A stretch of 64,000 nt of DNA from JBDNJM01 sp041687755 (GTDB taxonomy: Bacteria; Planctomycetota; UBA1135; GCA-002686595). Both the position numbers and the translations under genes were made by a program. The notes below the pieces were generated by a model. That model was given only the letters and a program-made list of their open reading frames with translations. It did no database searches and was not told where the DNA came from. How positions within the stretch are numbered: position 1 is the first letter of the stretch; every line of letters begins with the position of its first letter. Shown one piece after another: positions 51,787 to 60,579 of this stretch. The stretch covers positions 41,779 through 105,778 of the forward strand of contig JBDNJM010000040.1 in the NCBI GenBank assembly GCA_041687755.1, given 5' to 3'.

Positions 51787-52704
51787 ATGATCCGCACGAC
51801 GGATCTCACTCGCTCCTACGGCCAGCATCTAGCGCTGCAACCGCTCAGCCTCGACCTCGAGGCAGGGCAAGTGCTTGGCTTGATCGGCCCCAACGGCTCC
51901 GGCAAGACGACTTTTCTGCGCATGCTCGTGGGCCTGGTCCCCGCAACGGCCGGGTCGGTCGAGATCGACGGCGTCCGGCTGCGCGGTGACGGCAAGAACG
52001 TGCGCGAGCGCGCGACCTTCTGCCCGGGTGAGCTCGGCTTCTACCCGGAACTCACCTGCCGCGCCCAGCTGCGCTGGTGCCTGCGCGGTCGCCACCGCGA
52101 CGCGGAGCAGACCGCCATCCAGATCGCTGACCGCCTGGGCCTGCCCATCGACCAGCGCTTGCGCTCCTTCAGCCACGGGATGAAGCGGCAGGTGCTGTTC
52201 TCGGCGGCCATGGCCCCCGACGTTCCCCTGCGCATCCTCGACGAGCCCACCGAGGGCCTCGACCCGACCAAGCGTGCCCAGGTGCTCGACATCATAGAAG
52301 AGCAGGTCGAGGACGGGCGCACGGTGCTGCTCAGCTCCCACCACCTCGGCGAGATCGACCGGGTCTGCGAGCGCATGCTGTTCCTCGCCGGCGGCGAGCT
52401 CATCGGCGACGAGGTGGCCAGCGCCCTCGCCGAACGATCCCGCCGGCTGCTGCTGATCTCGTGGGCCAACGACCGCGACGCCGAGCGCGTGCGCCCCGCC
52501 GTCGAGGCCCTCGCCGACCTGGGCGTGAAGCTGCTGCGCCAAGACGGCCCGCGGTTCTCGCTTGAGCTGCCCAACGACGATCCGCGCGCCTTTCTCGAGG
52601 CGCTGCTCCAGGACCACGACCTGCCTGCACCGCACGTGATCGAGTACGGCAAACTCTCGCTGGGCGAGCTGTACCTGAACCTCTACGGCGTGGAGGGACT
52701 CTGA
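51787..52704 (+). CDS. ABC transporter ATP-binding protein
   Basis: 305 residues from ATG 51787. An upstream GTG at 51721 would add a Pro-rich leader. Walker A is GPNGSGKTT, the signature is FSHGMKRQ (a degenerate LSGGQ), and Walker B is LRILDEPTEGLDPT with the H-loop HHLGEI. It belongs to the class that pairs with one-gene ABC-2-type permeases (drug/lipid or heme-type exporters). The downstream gene overlaps by one base and encodes a membrane partner. Confidence 0.93.
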   Translation: MIRTTDLTRSYGQHLALQPLSLDLEAGQVLGLIGPNGSGKTTFLRMLVGLVPATAGSVEIDGVRLRGDGKNVRERATFCPGELGFYPELTCRAQLRWCLRGRHRDAEQTAIQIADRLGLPIDQRLRSFSHGMKRQVLFSAAMAPDVPLRILDEPTEGLDPTKRAQVLDIIEEQVEDGRTVLLSSHHLGEIDRVCERMLFLAGGELIGDEVASALAERSRRLLLISWANDRDAERVRPAVEALADLGVKLLRQDGPRFSLELPNDDPRAFLEALLQDHDLPAPHVIEYGKLSLGELYLNLYGVEGL

Positions 52705-53471
52705 TGCCGCACCTCTGGAGATCGACTCTGCTGCGTGGCCTGGGCCTGTTCGCGATCCTGTTTGCCGCGCTGCTGGCCGCCGCCGCCTACTTCCCGACGT
52801 TCGAGGAGAACGCGCCGCTCTACAAGACCCTTGCGGTGATCCCGACCCTGAAGGAAATCCTGAACGTCGTCGAGGAAGGTGGGGTCTGGGGCTACATGGC
52901 AGGCCAGCAGTATTTTAAGGGCTGCAACACCATGGGCGTCGCCGCGGCGATCCTGTTCGCCGTGGGCGCGGTCGCCGGCGAGAGCGAGCGCGGGACGCTC
53001 GAGGTCTGGCTCGGCCGCCCGGTGTCCCGCGACCGGCTGCTGCTGGAGCGCTGGCTCGGCGGCGCACTCGCCGTGTGCGTGCCCGTCTTCGCGAGCTCCT
53101 ACGCAATGAACTGGATGATGGACTTCTCCGAGGTCGACAGCCACTTCTCGTACACGCTCCTGACCCTGGCCTCGGCGCACCAGTGCGCCCTGCTCCTGGC
53201 GATCTATTCCGCTACGTTCTTCCTCTCGGTCATCGGCGACCAGCCGCACCGCATCACCTTCGGAATGCTGTTCTTCAACATGGGCATGTTCTCCATGTAC
53301 ATGATCGAGAGCATCACCAAGTGGTCGCTGTTCCGGCTCGCAGACCCCAGTCGGTACCTAACGATCCAGCGCAACATGAGCCTGGAGGGCGGCGTGGTCT
53401 ACCCCCTGCTCGCGGTGACTGCCGGCTTCCTAGGCCTCTCGCTCTGGCGCTTCCGCCAGCGGGTGCCCTAG
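52704..53471 (+). CDS. ABC transporter permease (ABC-2-like)
   Basis: 255 residues, starting inside the stop of the ATPase gene. There are about six membrane segments (LGLFAILFAALLAAAAYFP, TMGVAAAILFAVGAVAGESE, LLAVTAGFLGLSLWRF). The ESERGTLEVWLGRPVSRDRL motif is typical of ABC-2 exporter permeases. It forms a transporter with the preceding ATPase. The substrate cannot be told from sequence. Confidence 0.88.
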   Translation: MPHLWRSTLLRGLGLFAILFAALLAAAAYFPTFEENAPLYKTLAVIPTLKEILNVVEEGGVWGYMAGQQYFKGCNTMGVAAAILFAVGAVAGESERGTLEVWLGRPVSRDRLLLERWLGGALAVCVPVFASSYAMNWMMDFSEVDSHFSYTLLTLASAHQCALLLAIYSATFFLSVIGDQPHRITFGMLFFNMGMFSMYMIESITKWSLFRLADPSRYLTIQRNMSLEGGVVYPLLAVTAGFLGLSLWRFRQRVP

Positions 53472-53566
53472 CGGCCAGTCCGCGCATGCCAGAATGCCTC
53501 GGCGACTCGCGCTGATCGCCCTCCAGCTTTAGGGGGGGCTCCAGGGCCTCAGGCCGCGGAAGCGTG

Positions 53567-53812
53567 GGGACTCGACGACGCGCGCCTGCTCGACGTGCGC
53601 AGCGGCAGCCTGGTCCCCCGCGCTTGCGTGAGGTTCAGCGGGGACCGCATCGCCGAGATCTTCATCAAGACGGCACCCCGCTGGTCCGACTCGCTAGCGG
53701 TCGTCGACGCTCCAGGCGCGACGCTCCTCGTCGGGCTCTGGGACATGCACGTCCACGGGTCTGAGCACGCCGAGCGTAGCGCGGCCTACCTGCTCCACAA
53801 GTTGCGAGGCTC
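53567..53812 (+). pseudogene. N-terminal fragment of an amidohydrolase
   Basis: The readable frame gives ARLLDVRSGSLVPRACVRFS then LWDMHVHGSEHAE, the start of an amidohydrolase with its first metal-binding HxH. After about 80 residues it collapses into the IS66 remnant. No start codon with a clear ribosome-binding site is evident, so it is not expressed as is. Confidence 0.6.
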
Positions 53813-54091
53813 CTCCCCAGACCCCCTCTTCATCGTGGGCCTTGTACCACCGACCGCAGCGCTGCGCCTCAGCCTGCTGGGGGCAGCCTTCCCGCGGTCC
53901 GCCCCCCAGAAAGTAGTCTCCGCCGCGCGCGCGCCGCGTGGGCTCCCTGTGAAGAGCCTGTTGCGTCGCCCGCCCGCCACCGTGCGGACCGCCTGCTCGC
54001 AGGCGTTGTTGTGGATGGGGACGCGGGCGTCTTCGAGGAAGACGCGCAGCGGCTTGCGTTGGTTCTCAGCGTAGGTGCACGCCTTGGACAC
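53786..54091 (-). mobile_element. IS66-family transposase remnant
   Basis: Minus-strand frame YAENQRKPLRVFLEDARVPI, then HNNACEQAVRTVAGGRRNRL and FTGSPRGARAAET is the C-terminal end of IS66 transposases. Everything upstream of this part and the DDE catalytic core is missing. It is fused to unrelated sequence. It sits in the amidohydrolase fragment, marking an old insertion and loss. Confidence 0.7.
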
Positions 54092-54431
54092 CCGCCGCTA
54101 CCAAACACCCACACCTTCGATATCGCCAGCGTATCCAGCCGTGGTGCGTCGGGCGACTGCTGGTCTCTCCCGACCATTGCCACGAATCAAGAGGGGTAGA
54201 CGATCCGCACTTGGCGGCGCGGACGCGGGCACCCAACGCGTTGCACCGCTAGAGATGGACAACGGAAACGTCCACACATTCACCGGCGCGTGCGACCAGA
54301 ACCCGCCGATGTCCATCACCCAGGCCAATGGACAATACCTATTTAACCACTACGCCTCTCGCGACACTGACTAGCGCTTCAGCCTGGGCCGGTTGGGTGC
54401 GAAGTAGGCGCAGGCTGATGAAGACTGCGGG
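54092..54431. other. Decayed stretch between IS66 remnant and the TPR gene
   Basis: 340 bases with no supported gene. Weak frames read only as shuffled residues. No repeat or RNA seen. Confidence 0.45.
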
Positions 54432-55139
54432 CTAGCGCAGTCCCTGAATCCGCGCCTGGCGCGCGAACTTGCGGGCCTCGGCAGCCTGGAAAGCCGGCGC
54501 GTGCTTCGCTAGCTCCGCCACTTCGGCGAACGCGGCGGCGGACTCGTCCTTGCGCCCCAGCTGGCGCAGCGCGATCGCACGCCGGAACGTCGACTCCGGC
54601 GAGGCGCCGTGGTTGCGCTCGAAGCGCTCGAGACACAGCAGCGCGGCCGAGTGGTCGCCGAGCTGCTCCTGCACCCCCGCCAGCTCCATCACGACGGCGC
54701 CGTACGCGTGCTCCTCGTCGATCTGGATGGCCGCAGCGAGCGCCCGGACAGCCGCCTCGTGCTCGCCCAGGCGCCTGCGCGCCTGCCCCAGGCGGAAGAC
54801 CCAGTCCGCGCGCTCGGGCGACTCCTCGTGGGCCACCTGCAGCAGGTCGGCCGCGCGCTGGATGTGCGCCAACCCCACCCGCTTCTCATCGAGCAGCGCC
54901 GCGCCCAGCTTGCCGCGCGCCTCGGGCGAGTCCTGCAGCTCCAGGTCGCGCAGGCGCGTGCGCCGGATCCGCAGCGCAGCGCTGCGCTCGAGCCAGCGAT
55001 TCAAGCCCCAGGCTGCGATCATGGCGCTGGCCAGAATGCTGAGAATCTGCAGGCGCCGCGCCACCTCGGACACGCCCGGCAGCGTGTTCAGTAAGAAGTG
55101 GGCGAGGACGAACAGGGCGAGGAATACGAGGATCTTCAA
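54432..55139 (-). CDS. Membrane-anchored tetratricopeptide-like protein
   Basis: 235 residues. Two N-terminal hydrophobic helices (KILVFLALFVLAHFLLN and ILSILASAMIAAWGLN) are followed by TPR-like helical pairs, for example ADWVFRLGQARRRLGEHEAA, HAYGAVVMELAGVQEQLGDH and STFRRAIALRQLGRKDESAA. TPRs are protein-protein scaffolds, here facing the cytoplasm or periplasm. No partner is implied by neighbours. Confidence 0.75.
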   Translation of the reverse strand: MKILVFLALFVLAHFLLNTLPGVSEVARRLQILSILASAMIAAWGLNRWLERSAALRIRRTRLRDLELQDSPEARGKLGAALLDEKRVGLAHIQRAADLLQVAHEESPERADWVFRLGQARRRLGEHEAAVRALAAAIQIDEEHAYGAVVMELAGVQEQLGDHSAALLCLERFERNHGASPESTFRRAIALRQLGRKDESAAAFAEVAELAKHAPAFQAAEARKFARQARIQGLR

Positions 55140-55352
55140 GGGATCGGGGCGCGGAGCCGGCCACCGGCAAACGGAGTCGCCGGGGTCGTTCGGGAGGGGA
55201 CGACGCCCTCAGCCTAGGACGAACACGTGTCCGATCGAAGGGCCTCACCGGGCCCAAAGGACAGATCCTGGAGGCTCCAAGGCGGGCGAAAATCCAGCTC
55301 CCCTGGCATCGGAGGCGCGCGTCGGGGGGTGGGGCCTCGCTAAGCTCTGCCC

Positions 55353-56786
55353 ATGACCCACGGTACCGCGACCCGCACCGAGCGCACCGGTCCGCCCGGG
55401 TCCGAGCCGCTGCGCCCGGCGCCCGTGGACGGCTCGGGCACCGGCCCGGGTCCGCGCTGGGTCGTGGCCCGCGCGCTCGCCCGCGCCCTCGGCGCGCTGC
55501 TGATCGTACCCTTCCAGGCGCTCGGCCAGCTGGTCCGCGGCCGCCACCTCGTCGAGGCCGTGCGCGCCGACCTGGCGACGAGCCACGCTCCCGGCGCCAC
55601 GCCCACGCCGAACCTGCCGACCGACCGCCCGCTGCGCATCTTCCTGGCGTGCGCGGAGGCGTCCGGTGAAATCCACGCCCTTGAGCTGCTCGACCGGCTG
55701 CGCGAGGAGCTCGCCGCGGCGGGTGCTCCGGAGCCCGAGGTGACGGGCCTCGGCAGCCAACGCACGGCGGATCGCGGCGTCGTCCTCGCGGGCAATCCCG
55801 TCGCGCGCGCGACCATGGGCCTCGGGGTCTTCAAGGCCCTGCCCTTCTATCTCGGCCTGCTGCGCGACACGGCGGCGGTGTTCCGCGCGCGGCGTCCCGA
55901 CGTCGTCATCGGCGTGGACTCGCCCGCGCTGCACGTGCCCATGTTTCGCATCGCGAAGGAGTACGGCCTGCGCACCGTCCACTTCGTCACGCCCCAGTAC
56001 TGGGGCTGGGCGCCCTGGCGCGTGCGCGGGTACCGGCGCGGCGTCGACCTCGGCCTCTCCATCCTGCCGTTCGAGCCGGCCTGGTTCGGGCGCCACGACG
56101 TGCGCGCCGAGCACGTCGGGCACCCGCTGCTCGACGCGCTCGCCGACGTGCCCGGCGGGCCGGCGGAGCCCCAGCACCCGCCGCACCTGCTGCTGCTGCC
56201 CGGCAGCCGCGAGAGCGTGATCCGGCGCAACCTGCCCTGGATGCTGGACCGCGTGCAGGCCTGCGAGGCGGAGTTGGGCGCTTGCCAGCTGGTGCTGCCC
56301 CAGGATCGCCTCGAGCTGGAGCCCCTCCTGGCCGAACTCCTGGCCGAGCACCCCCTAGGGCACCGCGTCCGGCTGGCCATGGGCGCGCTGCACCCCGAGC
56401 TCGCCCAGGGGCACCTCGCCTTCTGCGTGTCCGGTACCATTCTGCTCGACGTCCTGCACCACCGGCTGCCTATGGTCGTGATCTACCGCCTGCCCAATCG
56501 CCTCGAGGCCTTCATCGGGCACAACCTCCTGACCGTGCCCCATTTTGCCGTGGTCAACCTCCTCGCCGGCGCCGAAGCCGTGCCCGAGTACAGCTTCGCG
56601 GCAGCTGGCCCCACGGCCGAGATCGAGGGCGACCTGATCCGCCTGTGGACCCCGGGACCCGATCGGGAGGCCTGCCTGGCAGCCCTGGAGCGCTCCGCTG
56701 AGAACCTCGGTCCGCCCGGAGCCACCCGCAGGGCCGCCCTGTGGGTCCTGGACGAGGCCGTCCGGAATTCCGAGGGAAATACGTGA
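55353..56786 (+). CDS. lpxB: Lipid-A-disaccharide synthase
   Basis: 477 residues. After a 90-residue Gly/Pro/Arg-rich extension, the LpxB core reads LACAEASGEIHALELLDRLR (family motif), YWGWAPWRVRGYRRGVDLGL, LLLLPGSRESVIRRNLPWML and SGTILLDVLHHRLPMVVIYR. LpxB joins two acylated glucosamines into the lipid A disaccharide, so the organism probably makes lipid A. The last codons overlap the GTG start of the ECF sigma gene by four bases (GTGA). Confidence 0.88.
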   Translation: MTHGTATRTERTGPPGSEPLRPAPVDGSGTGPGPRWVVARALARALGALLIVPFQALGQLVRGRHLVEAVRADLATSHAPGATPTPNLPTDRPLRIFLACAEASGEIHALELLDRLREELAAAGAPEPEVTGLGSQRTADRGVVLAGNPVARATMGLGVFKALPFYLGLLRDTAAVFRARRPDVVIGVDSPALHVPMFRIAKEYGLRTVHFVTPQYWGWAPWRVRGYRRGVDLGLSILPFEPAWFGRHDVRAEHVGHPLLDALADVPGGPAEPQHPPHLLLLPGSRESVIRRNLPWMLDRVQACEAELGACQLVLPQDRLELEPLLAELLAEHPLGHRVRLAMGALHPELAQGHLAFCVSGTILLDVLHHRLPMVVIYRLPNRLEAFIGHNLLTVPHFAVVNLLAGAEAVPEYSFAAAGPTAEIEGDLIRLWTPGPDREACLAALERSAENLGPPGATRRAALWVLDEAVRNSEGNT

Positions 56787-57460
56787 AGGACTCGGAAGCC
56801 CCGGAATATCAGGCCGCAGAGATGCAGGCCCTCCCCACCATTGAGACCGAAACGACCGAGCTCATGGGCCGCGTCAAGGCGGGCGATCGCGCCGCCTTCG
56901 ACAAGCTGACCGCGAGTGTCCGCGACCGCGCCTTCCGCACGGCGCAAGGCCTCGTCGGCAAGCGCGAGGACGCCCTCGACCTCGCTCAAGATGCTCTGCT
57001 CAAGGTCTACCGCTCACGCAAGAGTTACCGCGACGGCGAGCCGTTTCTGCCCTGGTTCCACCGGATCCTGCGCAATACGTGCTTCAGCTTCCTGCGCAAG
57101 CATAAGCGGGTTCAGCAGCATTCGCTCGACGCCCCGTTCGACGCGGACGGCGAGCGCTTCCGCGAGCTCGAGGACGAGAACGCCACTCCCGTGGACCGCG
57201 CGCTGGAGCTCGAGGATCAAACGCGCACCTTTCGCGCCGTGTTCGACCGGCTGTCCGACGGCGACCGCGAGATCCTGACCCTGCGCCACTTCGAGGAACT
57301 CGCGTACAGGCAAATCGCCGAGATCCTCGAGGTCCCCGAGGGCACCGTCATGTCGCGCCTTTTTCATGCGCGACGCCGCCTGCGCGACGCCATCGGCCCG
57401 AGCCTCGGACGCATCGCCCCCGATCTCGAGCGCGACCTGAATACCGCCCATCCGAACTGA
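56783..57460 (+). CDS. RNA polymerase ECF-type sigma factor
   Basis: 225 residues from GTG 56783, which overlaps the lpxB stop. An alternative ATG is at 56822. Sigma region 2 is seen in VGKREDALDLAQDALLKVYR and PFLPWFHRILRNTCFSFLRK, region 4 in LTLRHFEELAYRQIAEILEV followed by PEGTVMSRLFHARRRL. It should direct envelope or stress genes. The next gene codes a membrane protein with an anti-sigma-like opening, so the two may form a regulatory pair. Confidence 0.9.
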   Translation: MKDSEAPEYQAAEMQALPTIETETTELMGRVKAGDRAAFDKLTASVRDRAFRTAQGLVGKREDALDLAQDALLKVYRSRKSYRDGEPFLPWFHRILRNTCFSFLRKHKRVQQHSLDAPFDADGERFRELEDENATPVDRALELEDQTRTFRAVFDRLSDGDREILTLRHFEELAYRQIAEILEVPEGTVMSRLFHARRRLRDAIGPSLGRIAPDLERDLNTAHPN

Positions 57461-57528
57461 ATGAACCCAGGCACCGAGAAGTATTTCCAGCCAGCGTTTC
57501 CAAGCCGGTGCCGAACCCAACCTGAGTC

Positions 57529-57972
57529 ATGCCCGCAGACGTTGAACCCACTCCCGATCAGCTAACCGCCATGGCCTTCGTGGACGGTGAGCTCTCGGAG
57601 GCCGAGAGCGCCGCTTTTCACGAGCGCCTCGCCTCCGACGCCGCGCTCCGCCTGGAGGTCAGCGAACTGCGCGGGCTGGCCGTGCTCACCCGCGCAAGCG
57701 CGCCGGCCGAGCCCGCAGATCACGAGTGGGCGCGCATGCTGGAGGACCCGCTGCATCGACTGCTCTACCACGGGGGTTTCATTGCGGTCGCGATCGCCGT
57801 CGGCTGCGCCGTGCTGCACGTGCTGCTCGCCGCCGTCGGCCTCGACTTCTCTGCTCTGAAGGTGCTGGCGAGCTTCGCCGGGCCGCTGGGCCTCGTTGCG
57901 CTGCTCGCCGCGGCCATCCGTTGGCGCCAGGTCGAGCTTCCCCACGACCCCTATGTGAAGGTGCGCCGCTAA
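57529..57972 (+). CDS. Anti-sigma-factor-like membrane protein
   Basis: 147 residues. The N-terminal cytoplasmic half (AFVDGELSEAESAAFHERLA) resembles anti-sigma N-termini (MxxxLDGEL pattern). Two membrane helices follow (GGFIAVAIAVGCAVLHVLLA; FAGPLGLVALLAAAIRWR). A zinc-binding ZAS motif (HxxxCxxC) is not present. It sits 68 bases after the ECF sigma gene, consistent with a sigma/anti-sigma pair. Confidence 0.65.
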   Translation: MPADVEPTPDQLTAMAFVDGELSEAESAAFHERLASDAALRLEVSELRGLAVLTRASAPAEPADHEWARMLEDPLHRLLYHGGFIAVAIAVGCAVLHVLLAAVGLDFSALKVLASFAGPLGLVALLAAAIRWRQVELPHDPYVKVRR

Positions 57973-58301
57973 TGCCCCAATCTCGCCTATTGATTTGCAC
58001 GACCGATGAGGTTCCCGGCCGCCGCTCTATCACCAACCTAGGGCTCGTGCGGGGCAACTCCGTGCGCGCGCGAAACGCCGGCTCCGACCTATGGGCCGCC
58101 ATGCGCAACGTGACCGGCGGCGAGCTGACCGACTACACCAAGCTGCTCGGAGAGGCCCGCGAGCAGGCGCTCGACCGCATGGCCGAGGAGGCCCTCGTAC
58201 TGGGCGCGGACGCGGTCGTGGCCGTACGGTTCGAGAGCTGCGAGATCGCCCGCGGCGCGGCCGAACTGCTGGCCTACGGCACGGCGGTCAAGCTGGAGTA
58301 G
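57972..58301 (+). CDS. YbjQ-family (DUF74) heavy-metal-binding-like protein
   Basis: 109 residues. It begins at the stop of the preceding gene by one base. The family signature reads TTDEVPGRRSITNLGLVRGN, then VTGGELTDYTKLLGEAREQA and GADAVVAVRFE. The fold forms a pentamer and the true function is not known. The size is normal. Confidence 0.85.
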   Translation: MPQSRLLICTTDEVPGRRSITNLGLVRGNSVRARNAGSDLWAAMRNVTGGELTDYTKLLGEAREQALDRMAEEALVLGADAVVAVRFESCEIARGAAELLAYGTAVKLE

Positions 58302-58349
58302 AGCCCTAGCGGTCTACCTCCGCGGAGCGTGGCCCTCAGATTTCACTCA

Positions 58350-58403
58350 CGAAACGCGAGCCGCCGCCCGGAGCCCAGGCTCCCGGCGGCGGCTCGCGTT
58401 TCG
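58350..58403 (+). terminator. Terminator-like hairpin after the ybjQ-type gene
   Basis: CGAAACGCGAGCCGCCGCCC pairs with GGCGGCGGCTCGCGTTTCG over a short loop. A 24-bp stem with one mismatch. No U-tract, so possibly factor-dependent. Confidence 0.6.
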
Positions 58404-58577
58404 GGCTCCCGCCAGCCGGGCGAAATTCTGGCAACCCCCGGCCTTCCCGCGTACTAGGGATGCTACAGCCCAACCCAGCGGGCCCCCGGAACTACACTGA
58501 ACCTCACCCGAGCCCATGCGTTGGGGCACCCGCTAGCGCGCTCCACGCCCCCCTCCGGCCACCCGCGGCCCATCCCC

Positions 58578-60332
58578 ATGCTGATCCGACTCCTGCTCCC
58601 CGCCCTCCTCCTGGCCGCTCCCACGACGGCCCAGACGGCTGCGCCCGCCGCGGAAGCCCCCGCGGCCCAGGTCCAACAACCCGAGACCGTGAGCGCGTCC
58701 CAGCTGAAAAGCGCTGCGGACCGCTCGGTGCGCTACCTGCGCACCCAGCAAGACCTCGAGACGGGACGCTACGGCAGCCTGCTGGACACGGCCGTCGTAC
58801 TGAACGCGCTCGCCCAGAGCCCGCGGGCGTACAAGTATCAGGACGGGCCGTACGTCGCCCTGGCGCTCGACAGCCTGCTCGCCAGCCAGGGTGAGAATGG
58901 CGCGTTCGGCGCCGGCGAGCTCGAGCCCGAGGAGGTCTCCATGCTGACCCTCGCCGCGCTCGGCCCCCTCGCCGCCTACCCTGAGGGCGAGGCCGCTCTG
59001 GCCCGCGCGCTCGCCCACCTGGGCCCCGATGCGCAGGTCCCCAGCCGCTCCGCCATGGACCTCAACCGCGCCCGCCTGGCCGGGTTTGCCCTCATGAGCG
59101 CTCAAGCCCCGGACGGATCCTGGCAGGGCCTCAGCAGCAACATCCGCAGCACCGCCGTTAGTCTGACGGTGATCAGCAGCGCCCACGCAACCCTGTCCGC
59201 CGCCGAGTCGGACGGCGCGGCCGTCGAGGTTCGCCCCCTCCCGGCCTTTGACACCGCCGAGCGCGGGCGCATCGAGCTGGCCCTGGCGCGCGGCGCCTCG
59301 TTCCTGGCCGAGTCGGCGGGCGCAGACGGCCTGTGGGGCGCGATGGGCAACACCGACGCCGGCATCACCGCGATGGTCGCCGGCGCGCTCCAAACCGGCA
59401 CGACCGAACGCTCAGCGGAGCACCTAGCCGCCATAGAACGGGCCCTCGCGCACCTGCGCCAGCTCGCCAAAGAAGACGGCTCGATCCACGCGGGCCAGCT
59501 GCAGAGCTACGTGACCTCGGCCTCGATCCTGGCCCTTGCGAAGGCCGCCAACGAGCAGGACGCCGCCCTGATCCAGAGCGCCCGCGCTTACCTCGGCCGA
59601 CTGCAGGCCGACGGCGCGGAGGGCTACGACGAGAGCCACCCCTACTACGGCGGCGTCGGCTACGGCGGCGACGAACGTCCGGACTTGTCCAACCTCCAGA
59701 TGGCGCTCGACGCCTTGGTCGCCGCAGGCGGAACCTCCGAGGACGAGGCCTTCCGCAAGGCTCTCGTGTTCCTGCAGCGCAGCCAGAACCGCACCGAGTC
59801 CAACGACCTAGAGCTGGAAGTCGACGGCGTCCAGATCCGTCCCGGCAACGACGGCGGCGCCGGCTACGCGCCGGGCGAGTCGAAAGCTGGCTTCATCGAG
59901 CTCGCCGACGGCACCAAGATCCCGCGCTCCTACGGCTCGATGACCTACGGCCTGCTGCGCGGCTACCTGTTCGCCGGCCTCTCCAAGGACGACCCGCGGG
60001 TCGAGGCCGCCTGGCGCTGGATTTCGGCGAACTACACCCTAGACCTGAACCCCGGCTTCGAGACCTCGAGCGATCCGGCCGCGCCCTACCAGGGGTTGTT
60101 CTACTACTTCCACTCGATGGCCAAGGCGCTCGACGTCTACGGCGCCGGAGTGGTCGTGGACGCCGCCGGCGCGGAGCACGACTGGCGCACGGAGCTCGCG
60201 GGGCGCCTGCTGAGCCTCCAGCGCCCGGACGGTTCCTGGCTGAACGAGAACTCCCCGCGCTGGTGGGAGGGCAACCCGGTCCTCGCCACCTCCTACGCGA
60301 TGCTGACCCTCGAGATCGCCCTGCGCGAGTAG
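58578..60332 (+). CDS. Exported prenyltransferase/squalene-oxidase-repeat protein
   Basis: 584 residues from ATG 58578 (MLIRLLLPALLLAAPTTAQT is a signal peptide). The mature part repeats alpha/alpha-toroid units, e.g. DRSVRYLRTQQDLETGRYGS, RALAHLGPDAQVPSRSAMD, SFLAESAGADGLWGAMGNTD and SLQRPDGSWLNENSPRWWEG. It resembles the catalytic-barrel halves of squalene cyclase/prenyltransferase beta proteins, but the DXDD cyclase motif is not evident. Such extracytoplasmic toroids are frequent in planctomycetes. A binding role is as likely as an enzyme. Confidence 0.8.
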   Translation: MLIRLLLPALLLAAPTTAQTAAPAAEAPAAQVQQPETVSASQLKSAADRSVRYLRTQQDLETGRYGSLLDTAVVLNALAQSPRAYKYQDGPYVALALDSLLASQGENGAFGAGELEPEEVSMLTLAALGPLAAYPEGEAALARALAHLGPDAQVPSRSAMDLNRARLAGFALMSAQAPDGSWQGLSSNIRSTAVSLTVISSAHATLSAAESDGAAVEVRPLPAFDTAERGRIELALARGASFLAESAGADGLWGAMGNTDAGITAMVAGALQTGTTERSAEHLAAIERALAHLRQLAKEDGSIHAGQLQSYVTSASILALAKAANEQDAALIQSARAYLGRLQADGAEGYDESHPYYGGVGYGGDERPDLSNLQMALDALVAAGGTSEDEAFRKALVFLQRSQNRTESNDLELEVDGVQIRPGNDGGAGYAPGESKAGFIELADGTKIPRSYGSMTYGLLRGYLFAGLSKDDPRVEAAWRWISANYTLDLNPGFETSSDPAAPYQGLFYYFHSMAKALDVYGAGVVVDAAGAEHDWRTELAGRLLSLQRPDGSWLNENSPRWWEGNPVLATSYAMLTLEIALRE

Positions 60333-60367
60333 GGCTTCCCGGGCGGCTTCGACCGCGCGTCGTTCGC

Positions 60368-60406
60368 TGAAGCGGGCCGTTCCTATCTCCGGAGCGGCCC
60401 GCTTCA
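60368..60406 (+). terminator. Terminator-like hairpin after the toroid gene
   Basis: TGAAGCGGGCCGTTCC pairs with GGAGCGGCCCGCTTCA, one G-U pair, with a 7-base loop. It begins 35 bases after the stop. Confidence 0.6.
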
Positions 60407-60579
60407 CGTCGGGCGCTACGGCGCTGCACCGGCTGGAGGTCTTGGCGGATTTGCTGCCGCGTTTGGCGTAGCCGTGGCGCGTCGCAGGGGAGAGCGACCA
60501 GCGCGCCCAACCTCCCCTATCCTGAAGGGCGTCTTCGCTCCCTCAGCAACGCGTCCCCCCGCCGCCCCCGGAGTCCCCG

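Noticed and set aside
54075..54374. Possible small gene beyond the IS66 remnant
   Set aside because: No start signal or recognisable sequence. The region looks decayed.
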